Shown here in pieces: positions 1-11,088 of a stretch of DNA of 64,000 nucleotides. The notes under the pieces are model-generated. The model searched no databases and had not been told where the DNA came from. It saw nothing but the letters and a program-made list of their open reading frames with translations. Source of the stretch: Spirodela intermedia (taxonomy: Eukaryota; Streptophyta; Magnoliopsida; Alismatales; Araceae); the NCBI GenBank assembly GCA_902729315.2, contig LR746273.1:5185001-5249000 (forward strand), given 5' to 3'. The translations under genes were made by a program, and so were the position numbers. The first letter of the stretch is position 1, and every line of letters starts with the position of its first letter.

Positions 1-2690
1 AGAGAGAGAGAGAGAAGTGGGCGGGGAGAGTGAAGGAACCTCGAGTGGGAAGACCCCGCTATTGGAACCCTACGCCGCTCCCGCCTGCAATCCGTTATCG
101 GTTCTTCAAGCCCAATTGAGACTGTAATCGGATCTCAATCGGATCCTTGTCTGAATAAGCCCAATTAGGTGGACACCATTGTGACTTAATGCCATGAGAA
201 ACATCCATGCAAATAACTCTATGCTAATTTTCGATTTAGGATCGACTGCCCTTATTCTGATGTTGACCGAGTATATGTTAATTGCCAAAAATACCCATTA
301 AGAAATATGGCACCTCATCCAATCTCAAGGATCTCAATCACCTTATAATAAGTTCATACATGTATGTGGATGAGTGTATAATATGAGTATAGTGGAATAA
401 GATTTGGTGGCTTTAAGAGCTCAATCTTGTTTGAGTCATGATATGATCAGATCAAAGCTGCACACTATAAAGAGAGTATAGCCAACATGGAGAATGCCCA
501 GAGGAAGGGAAATGAACATAGACTTGCACAATGTATGGGAAAAGCAAATTTGTTTAAAAGTAGTGTTACCAAAATTGATTTTTATTCAAGTTTGGTCAAG
601 AGTTCTTAGTAACTAAAACCAAAATGGGCTTGATGAAGTCAGTTTGATGAATTGATTATATAAATGAAAAGGTATAATTTTTTTCTCATGATTGAATAAA
701 TTGATTATGTAAGATTGTAATCTAGAACATATTAATTTGGAATGTCTAAATTCATTTGTTACAATAATTTGATAAGTTCTTGAAATATTGTATTCATTTA
801 GCTTAAATGTGTTCCACATGTGAGTCGGGGTTACTAGACAAGGATGGGTTGACGATGGCCCTAAACATCTCAAAGAGCTCAATTCAATGTCAAGTCAAAA
901 CTGAGCTTCTTTAGAAGATGAATGAGACCGGAGATGCAGGCAAATGATGCAATAGCTTTGGTTAGAGCAAAGCCCAAAATGGCATCTCTTAAAGTGGTAT
1001 CACTTTACCACCAAGAGGCAATATCGACTAAAACCCAGCCCCTAACCCCCTCCCCTAGCCCTAAATTAGTGGATCTTTTTAATTAGAGCTCTTGAGATTG
1101 GATTGGTGCCATGTATGTCTTTCCCTTCTGTTCCAGTAGACCACCCCAACCTATCACATGCCAATGAAAAAGAACTTAAACCCACTCTTCCTTCTTTCTA
1201 TTTGTTGGTGGGACATTTCTATGAGATCTTTGCCTCTTAAACCTATTATTTATATTCAATTTATAAATAAAATATCCCAATAATAGATATTATCTTTAAA
1301 TATGTTAACAGATGTAATTGTTATCAATAAAACCCTCACATTTAGTTTTTACCATTGTGAGGGCAATATTATCTTTTAAGAAAAATTAGTGTACACTCTA
1401 AACCAAAGCAATCAAGTGATGAATTTTTAATTTACAAATAATTTATAGGGACCTACAACTTGAAGAATAACAAGGCATGAAACTAAATCTAATGGTATCC
1501 ATGGATCTATAACTAATTTACACATTATTATTTTGGCTAATATGATAGAGAGAGAGCCATTATTTTAGCTAATTTACACATTATTATTTTATCTATAACT
1601 GATTTACACATTATTATTTTAAAACACTATTGGATGTTTGCCAAAAAGAATATTAGTTCATTGGTCATTTGAGTAATGTTTTAAATTTATATCTAACCAA
1701 CAAACTCAAATCACTATGCCAAAAACTTATATATTATTGATATTATGAGATGGTATTTTTCAGTTTTTCTACAAGAAAAAAGACCAATTCTTACATTACA
1801 ACTTATGCAGCAACTTGTGAACATCTAATGTGGAGGCTATTGCTTTTGCATGTCTTCCACAAGTTAGCTTAACTTTGGTCTAGACTTCAGTTTCTAATAA
1901 TGATTTGTTGTCTAGTGTGGTTTGATTTTTGGGATTGACTTCTTAAATTCACTACCCAAATATGGTCAGACTATTTTACTATTTTGAGCTAAAGTAGTTT
2001 GACTAGCTGATTGGAGACACTTTTTTAGGTCATAGTGACTAATAATGTCTAGGTGAATAATGTGCCTCATTCACATCTAAAAAATATATTAATAAATTAA
2101 TACCCAATTTTGGAAAAATTCATTATTCTTCCCTTATTTCCTATGGAAAAAGGCATGCCTAGTACTTGTCATATAGGAATGACAAGGTCTTTATTATTTG
2201 TAAATCAACATCAAGAGGTCTGGTTTGTGTTTTTTGTGTTATCCCTAGTATCATATTATGTTTTTCCTTTATTTCTTCCCTATTTTGGTAATTATTTCTT
2301 CTCTTTGTCTTTTACTCCATTTCCATGTTTTCACCCCCGATGTACATATATTATATAAATGTAGAGTCCAGCATAGGAGCTGTTTTTTTTGTTGAGGCTG
2401 ATAGATAGTCCCTATTACATCAATGGAATTCATAAATAGATTAATTGTGATAGAAAAAAATCTAAGATTTGTGCCTTATTTCTTGAGTTAAGAGATATAT
2501 TTGTTAATTTTAAGATGAGGAATGGAAAGTTTCCATTGGCATGAAACAACTTTATGAGGCAAGGTTTGCCTTTTTTCCTTTCTTTCAATTATCACACTAT
2601 ATTTATCTTCTTGATTTTATTTATTCTCTTTTTTTTCACCCTTACATACATGAATTGGTAACATATCTTCATCAGAGGAGTATCAATGTA
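1..2690. other. AT-rich intergenic DNA, no gene recognised
   Basis: The window opens inside an (AG)n microsatellite (1-15). The rest is AT-rich with only short ORFs below about 90 codons, none showing a family I recognise. Around 1540-1620 a short phrase built on acacattattatttt is repeated three times. I see no splice-consistent exon series. It is probably old transposon-derived DNA, but nothing in it identifies a family. Confidence 0.5.
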
Positions 2691-3400
2691 GGGGTGAGAT
2701 ATGTTTTTTGTGTTGGCCCTAGATAGCTATGTTGGGGAGAAGGGAGGGTGAATCTACTCCACTAGATTTTTATGATAACTAGACAATCAAATTTTCCTCT
2801 TGTTTATGTTGATCCCTAGATAACTATGCTTAGAACTAGAAAGAAGGGGGAGGTGAATCTATTCCATTGTATTTCTATGAAAATTAGATAATCACAGATT
2901 ATTTTTCTTTTGATTAGATAGAAAAGTCTACTTATAACAATACCACTTATATATCTCTTCTTTTGTAGATCATGAGTGTTTAGTCAAGAACATATGAATT
3001 TTTATAGTAGTTCAGCTAACCCAAGTCTTCATCCACTTCCTAAAAACTCACTCCTTGTGTTCCACTATTCACCACCCATAAATATAATTGATTTCACAAG
3101 ATCAATTTCTCCTTACAAAATAAACTCTGCAAGACTATTTAACTTAGAAAATCTATTTTAACAACATTTTCACCTAGTTGTAGGTACACCACAAAGGTTT
3201 CTCAACACCAAAATTAGACTAGAAGCTTATATAAAAGAAAGTTTCCTTTTTTATTTGTATTGACACCTTTGAGATCTTTTATTGATTAAACTTAACAAAA
3301 GATTCGTGAGAAATCAGCTATTGTAGAGTTAACTTATTGGAGATAGGTCTATGGCAACAAAGTCCTAACCATGAGGTCCTTCACAAGATTCCTTTGTGAG
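2690..3400. repeat. Probable LTR-retrotransposon LTR relic with an internal duplication
   Basis: A phrase of about 85 bp, beginning ccctagatagctatg and containing a purine-rich ggaggtgaatct stretch, occurs twice in direct order (about 2718-2792 and 2811-2892). It is followed by text (about 2990-3200) resembling the transcribed part of plant LTRs. The purine-rich 'gggtgaat' opening is common in plant LTRs from general knowledge. No coding domain is attached and the ends are not defined, so the assignment is tentative. Confidence 0.3.
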
Positions 3401-4330
3401 TGGATGAGAGATAGAGGAGGAGAACAATGCAACATGACATCTTTGTTTTTCTAATTTTCATTTTCTAACCTTAATTTTGGGGCAAAATGTCCCTTTTTAT
3501 CATGTTCATAGTGGGTTGGGCCATCTTGTCTAATGGCTCATTGAGAATGGGCCACTCTCCTTTGTAGGTTTCAATAGTTAGTTGTGTTTTGAGTTGCACT
3601 GCAATTTGAGCCTCATCCATTCTTTCAGCTTTGGGCTACATAGAGTATTGGACTTTAGCAGTGCATTGAGATTCAACAATTCATCACATGTTAGGTTTGT
3701 CTTTTTTTGTCTAGACATTATACCGAAAGCGCATTATTCAATAGACTGAGCATTTAAGCCTTTAATTTGAGGTTATTGGACCAAGCCTATATGCTTAGTC
3801 ATGATGTATCTTAGCATGTGGCATGTCATTTATTCTAGGTTGTCTCTAAAAAAGGAAGTACAAAAAAAGAATACACTAAGGTAAATTTTAATATTTTATG
3901 AATCTGAATTGAGGGTTGAACTTATTTTTCTCTTTAGCTTTCCAAGACCTATTTTGACACTGAAATCTGTAGCTTAACTTTGTCACTAAAATATTATCAT
4001 ATCCTTATAGAAAATAAGTAATTAATCAACATGCTTAAATTTACTCCAAGTGATACTATATCCATGATATGTTAGAGGTTAAAAAACTCTGAAATCATAT
4101 GTTTCACCCTCTAATTCAGTCCTTAATATATCAATATGATATATTATCATATTTGTATTCTATGTAAATGAATTGAATTTTCCTTTGCATCATCGAAACA
4201 AGTGTAATCTATTAAACTCAACCATTTAGCCTGATAGCCGATGGGTGCTCACTCTCACATTAGTAGAATTTATTGATAGTTGCATGCCTAAATTTTTGCA
4301 TTACCTCTTGTAGAAAATTTAGGTCTCTTA
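3400..4330. other. AT-rich intergenic DNA, nothing recognised
   Basis: No ORF with a recognisable domain, no splice-consistent exon chain and no clear repeat structure. Composition matches the flanking repeat-rich DNA. Confidence 0.5.
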
Positions 4331-6420
4331 TTCTTGAGATGGGGAAGAATTAGATCAGTGCTAGTGTCTATGGAGGAGGACTGATAAATCTGATTCGTTA
4401 GTTCTTTAATATCATTTTTTTATTAGTTTCTTGTTACTAAATTCTTGTTTCAATTTTATAATTATCTTAGTTTTAGTGCTTCAATCATTTGGTGTTTAAT
4501 TTTATAAATGTACATCTGCAAGACATCCATGTAGGGTTGGGGATGTTTAAGATCGAATCATAAATAAATTGAAATAATCAAACTTTTTTGCCTTTTAAAA
4601 AAATTCAATTTATTTTTTTTAATCGGTTATTAATCTAATGACCATCATTGTATATGGATTTGATTATTGTTTGTTAGATCTGATTCAATTCATTTTTCTT
4701 CTATCATTTTATGTTTCTATTTTATGATTTATTCATTTTCTAGTGTTAAATTTTTATTTTGTATCTTATTAGTTGGGTTACTTTTTATACTTCATTATTC
4801 TATGTATTACTGATGTACAAATAAGGGATATCCGTGTAGGGGTTTGGGATGCCATCATTCCTTCTCATGTGAATAAATGTACAGCTAAGTTGATTTGTAT
4901 TTTAAAAGATGGTCATGATTTTTTGTGTTGTCTAGTCTTAAGAATAGGCATGACTTATGAAGATGAGGAAAAACAAGATGATTGTTGATGTGTAGGGTTT
5001 GGGGCTATTCTTAAGGTTAATAGGTGTATATGAATAAATTGTCTATAGGCAGATTCATAACTTTGGAAAACAAGTAGGTTTTGTTTTACCATATTTCAAA
5101 TTGAAAATTGTGTGTTTAACATTCTATAGATAAGTTGGTTTTGTCCATGAATTTTAGCACCAAAAATCTTACTCTTTTGATTTTCTCACATCATTTTTTA
5201 TCTTTTATCTTTTAATTTTTTTATTTTATATTATTGAGATGTTGTTTTTGATCTTATTTATTATGTTTTCGAGCATCCCCATCTTAATTGTATAAGTCTA
5301 CCATATGGTGAATGAATTGTGACTAGTTTTGATCCCTATGGTATGCCTTTTGACATGGGTACCATAATGTTGTTGCCTTATTTTACATAGCATTGTGTAA
5401 GTTCATTTTTTAGATGGGAAAATATTAGATCATTATTTTATTTTTATGGACTAAGGGGGCTTAAATATCATTGTATACATTTTTTCTTATAACACTTTAT
5501 TTTAATTTTTTATTTTTTATTTTTTTCATTGTTGATTTATTATTCAATTTTAATTTTATGTTTCATCCATTTGTAGGTTAGTTGTATAAGTTTAAATATC
5601 TTGAAAATCCATATAGAGGTTGTGATTTGAACAATACTTGTTATGAATAGATAACTTAATTTGACAACAAAACTTGATTTTTCAGGTTATTTATTGTGGA
5701 AAATAAGTTTGCTATCATTGAGATGGGGATGATCTTTATTGCAATTATTCTATATAAAGGGAGGTTAGGTGTCGTTCTACAACTTTAATTGGATGCTTTT
5801 ATGTTTCCCTTTTTCTTTTATTTTTTGTGACTTAAAATAAGAAAAATATGGGTTAGTGTGATTTTCTATTTAATCCGTTAGTGTCTTAATTGTATAAGTC
5901 TACAGATGATGAACATCCACTTGGGGGTGATGTTATTCTTAAGGTTCATACTCTGCATTTTTACATGAATAGAGTATATAATTAGATACATAAAAAAATA
6001 TGGAGAAAAAAACATGTTTTTATGTTCTTACTCATTGTGAGAAAACTACATGCCTACTCTGTTTGATATGATTAAGAACTTGATCATTGCATGTGTATAT
6101 GGACTTCAGGAGGTTATATCTAATTTATTAGCTCTTTTCATCTCATTTATTGTTTCTAGTTTTAGGTTTATTTTTTGTCATCAATTTTTCATTTATGACT
6201 TTAGATTTTACTATTTTCACCCTTTTATAACATAAGTGTGAATATCTATATTTGAAGAATGCTGGTGTCAAGGTCAATGATGTTGTTAAGTGAAATGAGA
6301 TGAGTCCATCAATACATGTAGATACCTTAATTGAGATAAAAGATCATAATTTTATTTTATTTCTTTCTTGAAATCACACCTATTATTGTGGACATGAGGA
6401 ACACTAATAGGTCTATAATT
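4330..6420. repeat. Degenerate tandem repeat, unit about 300 bp
   Basis: Related phrases recur at roughly 300-350 bp steps. One resembles 'gagatggggaagaattagatc' (near 4337, 5414, 5719). A second resembles 'tccatgtaggggttgggatg', seen near 4530, 4830, 5610 and 5915. A third, 'cttaattgtataagtcta', is seen near 5283 and 5889. The T-rich stretches between them are also similar. The copies are strongly diverged and unit boundaries cannot be fixed by eye. Short ORFs within (for example 4773-4988 and 6050-6235) differ between copies and are not conserved. It could be a decayed satellite or a tandemly duplicated retrotransposon segment. Confidence 0.4.
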
Positions 6421-6539
6421 AATTTTATGCTTGTAATTTTTTTTTTATGTATTTGCCCTCTTTATCTTTAATAAAATCATCTAAATATAAGTACTAGGAG
6501 ATACTTTTACCATTTGATTATGACTAGACTCATAAATAA

Positions 6540-7460
6540 GTGAACAGATAAAGTAAAGTTTTTCATCTAGGAAGATGAAATAGGGAGGTATGGGAATCCT
6601 ATCTAAGATGAAGAACCACAACTAAAGAAATACATCCAATAACTTATATATAGCTATATTGAAGAAAATAGAATGATTCATTGCACTTACTAAGATTTTA
6701 AGGTGATAATAGATGATAGCACTAGTAACTTCATCTCATTAGGAGATAGTTATAAAGTTAAAAACTTTCAATTGAGGAGCAAGTAACACCATACAAGCTG
6801 TTGTGACTAAAGAAAGGGAATGAGGTGATTGTTGACTCTAAATATATTGTTCCTCACACAATTAGGTATTTGATATTTTGATCAAGTTTAGTGTGACTTA
6901 GTAGTAGTAGTACTAGATCGATGCTACATCTTAATACTTAATCATAGTACAAGGCAAATTATTTGTATCTTTGGGAAAAATGATAAAAAGTTTCATTTGA
7001 ATCATCCATTTAATAAAAAAAGGTAAAAAAAGAAATAAATGCATTGAAACCTCATGACAAAGTTGGTACGTCCTTAGTATGATAATCTCCTTTTCTGTAG
7101 AAAGAGAAAAATCATTGGAAATATATGCATGAGTATCATCACTGATGAATGAGTTTGATGATGTTTTTCATGAAGAGCTGCCTCCAAAGCATTCTTCATT
7201 GCATGAAATCCAACATCTAATTGATCTTATCCCTAACATAAGCTTACATACGAAGACCAACTTACAAATAAGTCTGAAGGCACTAGGAAAATTGAGACAC
7301 CAAGTTTATGAGCTTTGGGAAAGTAGTGAGTGCATGCGGTTTAACTGCCCTTTCAAGACCAAAGAATGTCATTGTATGGTATAGATTTCCTATTCCTTAT
7401 TTATATGAAATTTGATAGCACGACAATTGCTCAAACTTTGTAAAATATAGTATGCAGGAA
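6540..7460 (+). mobile_element. Ty3/gypsy retrotransposon pol relic (protease to start of RT)
   Basis: The clearest part is the open stretch 7145-7384. It encodes NEFDDVFHEELPP followed by HEIQHLIDLIP, the conserved segment that precedes and opens the reverse transcriptase of plant Ty3/gypsy elements. Upstream, about 6650-7060, broken frames still resemble the aspartic protease region, including a degenerate version of the stretch around 'VPMDA..LLLGRPW'. After 7384 the frame is closed and only a trace of the next RT block (FPIPYL-like) can be read. No intact RT catalytic core, integrase, LTRs or primer site are visible. This is a dead fragment; the family assignment rests on these motifs only. 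Confidence 0.6.
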
Positions 7461-8185
7461 TGGTGTTAGCTCACTTGGTAAACATAACTTCTACACTCAA
7501 GATGGTAAGGAGGATATCATATAAGGATATTAACATTAATTTCATATTAACAAAATATAAGAATGTGATCTCTTATCAATTGATAATATGTTATTAACTC
7601 ATGATAAAGTGTCTTAATTGTGTAGGATTATTGCTTGTAAAGATTATAATTTCACTTCCTTGTATATTAACTTTGTAAGAAGAATATTAACAGTCATAAT
7701 GACTAAGAAAATATCACTTGAATGACGTGAGTCAACTTGCTTGGCAAAAAAAGTATCAATATAGTAAGACGCTACACGAATATAATGCATTATTTTATGA
7801 TCAACTTTCAGCTTCACTTTTGACTCTTAGCATTTGTGTACTAGTAGTTTGACTCTTACTAGTCAGTTGACTCTCTTCGACAATCATTTTTCTGAAGAAA
7901 GGGCATACACAACAGTTGGAAAGATGGACCTCCCATTATGGCTTCTCTCTTGACCATTAAATTCAACTTTTTCATAGCAAAGGAACTGTCGATGAAGGTA
8001 GCTCATCAGATTTTCTTCACGAAGACTGAGAACGAAGGGCGACCAGTTTCATCATGGAAACTAGCAGACGACCTCCGGAGAGGGTCCACCGCGGGTGGAT
8101 CCCACAGACGCCGCCGCATCCGAAGAGACTCGTCTTGTCGTGTCCCATCCATCTTTTCTTGTCTGTTCCCTCGAGCCCGATCTTG
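7460..8185. other. Intergenic DNA, nothing recognised
   Basis: AT-rich to about 7900, then rising GC. An 84-codon ORF (7938-8192) overlaps the start of the CT-rich repeat region; it has no recognisable domain and is probably chance. Confidence 0.4.
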
Positions 8186-8990
8186 CCCGTGATTGGAGGC
8201 TGAGAGAGGAGGGCTCACATGAAATGAACGGTGTCTAGTCTTCTCTCTCTCTCTCTTTCTCTGCGGAGAGAGAGAGAGAGAGGAGGTGGGGATTTCTTTG
8301 TCTGAGTGTTTGACGAGGGTGTCGCTCTCTCTCTCTCTATCTATTTTTCTCTCTCTATCTCTTTCTATCCCGTGACTGGCAACATAAAGAAGACGACTCA
8401 CTTTAAATGAACGGTGTCTATTCTTATCACTCTCTCTCTCGTTCTCTTTCTCTTTCTAACCCGTGACTGAAGGCATAGAGAAGAGGGCACACTTCGAAAT
8501 TAACGGTGCTCGGCTCCCTCTCTCTCTCTCGCTGCCGCAGAGAAAGAGAACGAGGGGGAGGATTTTTTCTTGGTTGGCGTGTTTGACGAGGGTCTCCCTC
8601 TCTCTCTCTCTCTTTCTCCCTCTCACTTTCTCTCTGTACACAAACGAACGGGCGCAAATCAGTCCATTCATCTGCCAACATAGATACAAGAAGGAAACGA
8701 CAAGAAATACCCAGACAATGGCGTGCCTACTCCAATGCTCTCTCTCTCTCTCTAAGTCAACAGAATCCAATGCTGCCGACCAGACCAGAAAGCAGAAACC
8801 CCAAAGCAGAGGAACTCATGCAGTCGCGAGGAATGACCGGCAACCTGCCTCCGCTTTATTCTCCTCTCCTCCTCCTTTTCACCCCTTCTCTCTCTTCCCC
8901 TCGATGTGATGTACAGTTGAAAGGAAGGGAGCCGGGGAAGCTCGCATGGCGAGGGAAGGAGAGAGAGAGAGAGAGAGCTAGAGCTCACTC
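8186..8990. repeat. CT-rich tandem repeats next to the beta-galactosidase 3' end
   Basis: A phrase of about 50 bp running from cccgtgactg to aacggtg occurs three times (8186-8236, 8369-8417, 8460-8509). A second phrase containing gtgtttgacgagggt occurs twice (near 8308 and 8579). They are separated by (CT)n/(AG)n tracts. The repeats end about 350 bp from the stop codon of the minus-strand gene and may extend into its 3' UTR or downstream region. Several overlapping ORFs on both strands are by-products of the CT/AG composition and are not called as genes. Confidence 0.7.
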
Positions 8991-8999
8991 ACTCCTGCC

Positions 9000-9600
9000 C
9001 TAATTTACGGGCGCGCAGACGGCCTCAACGGCGATCCTCTTCATCACGTTGGGGCACGGGTCCCCCCCGAAGTTGCCAGCAGATATCGCCATCGTACACC
9101 TCTCCTGCCCTAAACACCTCTGCACCCACAGAACACCCCAAGAAAAAAAACTCCATTCACCCGGACCAAAAGAGAGAGAAACTAGAGAGAGAAATGAGTA
9201 AAGAGAGAACCAGACCTTCTCCAGAATGGAGCGGGAATTGGGCGAGTGGCAGGCGCCCTCCTGGAAGCTCCCGCAGGAGCCCGAGGGAGTGCCGAAGCTG
9301 GCGAATTTGATTGCCGTGATCGACTGCCCCGGCGAGCACCGGAGGTGGACCTTCGGCAGGTGGTGGGTCTCCGGCTTGCCGTAACGCTCGATTTGCCAGT
9401 TCTTCACGGTGGGATGCCACTCGGAGACGTCGGCGCAGACGCCGGCCACCGACCGCCGCACAAGAGAGATCCTCTCGGCGGCGCCGCCGACCTCCTCGAA
9501 CACCACCAGAAGGTTCCCCGTCGGCCGCAACCAGGAGCGAGGAACATGATACCTGAGAGCAATAGACAGCTCCTTAAAAGAGAGAGAGAAGACAGAGTCG

Positions 9601-9633
<33 letters not shown>

Positions 9634-9937
9634 AGGAGGGGAGGGCGCTGCTTACCAGCGCTGGGTCGGGGCGCGACAACCAGTCTGGCACTTGGGTGGC
9701 CGGAAGGTGCCGGCATAGTTACAACCGCCGCAACGGTCGTCTGGGGCCGCGGCGGTCCAGTACCTGCCGACGCTCTCCCCGTTGACCCACACCTGACCCT
9801 TGCCCATGCTGCCCATGTCCAGGGCCAGGGGCTCATCTCCTCCCGGAGCATCGAAATAGGCCTGCGAAGAAATAAAATTTCAGAAAGATTTAGCCTCCAA
9901 GATTCGATCTGTATGCGAGTTGGAGGGTGAGAGGGGA

Positions 9938-9991
<54 letters not shown>

Positions 9992-11030
9992 ACATCAGTA
10001 AGAAATAAAATTCTGAAAGATTTAGCCACAAAGATTCGATCTTGATGGAGTCTGGTTGCTGCCCACCTTGTACCATGTCAAGGGTTGACCGCTTTGAGCG
10101 ACTAATGATCCTTTCATCCATTCCACCGACGAGGTTCCTTCCAGAGAGTTGAGGTCCATAGCCTCCCCTTTGAGCCCCACCTGCGGCAAAAGTGAATCGT
10201 GCTCTTTAATCGTTAGATTCTTCCCGCCACCAATTAGACTATGCACCCGGTTCAAAAAGGGAAAGAAGAGTGAGAAACAGGAGAAGAGGGAGGCATCAAC
10301 AAAACCTGGTAGGACCATTTCTGCCATGAAAGGTCTCTGCTCCCTTCATTGAGACCATGAAGAATAACAGGGCCTAGAACTCCGGTATTCCACGTCTCAT
10401 AATGTGCTCCGACATTCTTTAAAAAGAAAGCAAGAAAGCATCACAGAAGCTCAATGCCCAATGCAAAAAGTTTATTCATTTCGTAGATTTTGGCTGAAGC
10501 AAAAGACAGATGCGTTGCGTGTGGAGTACTGACCGGCAGCCCGACGGCTACACTGAGGAGAGCGATTCGGTTTGACCCAGCTCGAAGGTCAACGTTCCCA
10601 GTGTACATGAAACGCTTGTTCTCCCGGGTGCCATAGGCGGATCCTGTTGTGAAATCAACAGTCAGTTCGACGCATAATAAGCAATAGCTATCTGCCAGAA
10701 TTGGAAGAAAGTCAATCCACCTGAAAGCCGTCCATTGACAAAAATATGCAAAGCATGCCCAGCAGACTGTACACTGAGAACGGGAGGTTTTCCTCCTCTG
10801 AGACAAGATTCTGAGGGACTGATATCAACGCTGGAATTCAATAAATGAAATTAGCGGCTATAATAGAATCTCTGCAAATCTAGGGAGAACAGAGACCATA
10901 CAACATATATTGCTATACATTATCTATAAATAACGAATCATTAGTCGCTCAGGTACAAGGTGGGCAACAACCAGACTCCATCAAGATCGAAACTTGGTGG
11001 CTAAATCTTTCAGAATTTTATCTCTTACTG

Positions 11031-11088
<58 letters not shown>

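Noticed and set aside
8006-9003. Overlapping ORFs of 77-148 codons on both strands
   Set aside because: They are encoded by (CT)n/(AG)n repeats (Arg-Glu or Leu-Ser runs), exist on both strands at once and show no domain.
9246-9785. 179-codon plus-strand ORF
   Set aside because: It is antisense to GC-rich exons 17-18 of the beta-galactosidase; the stop-free frame is explained by the high GC of those exons.
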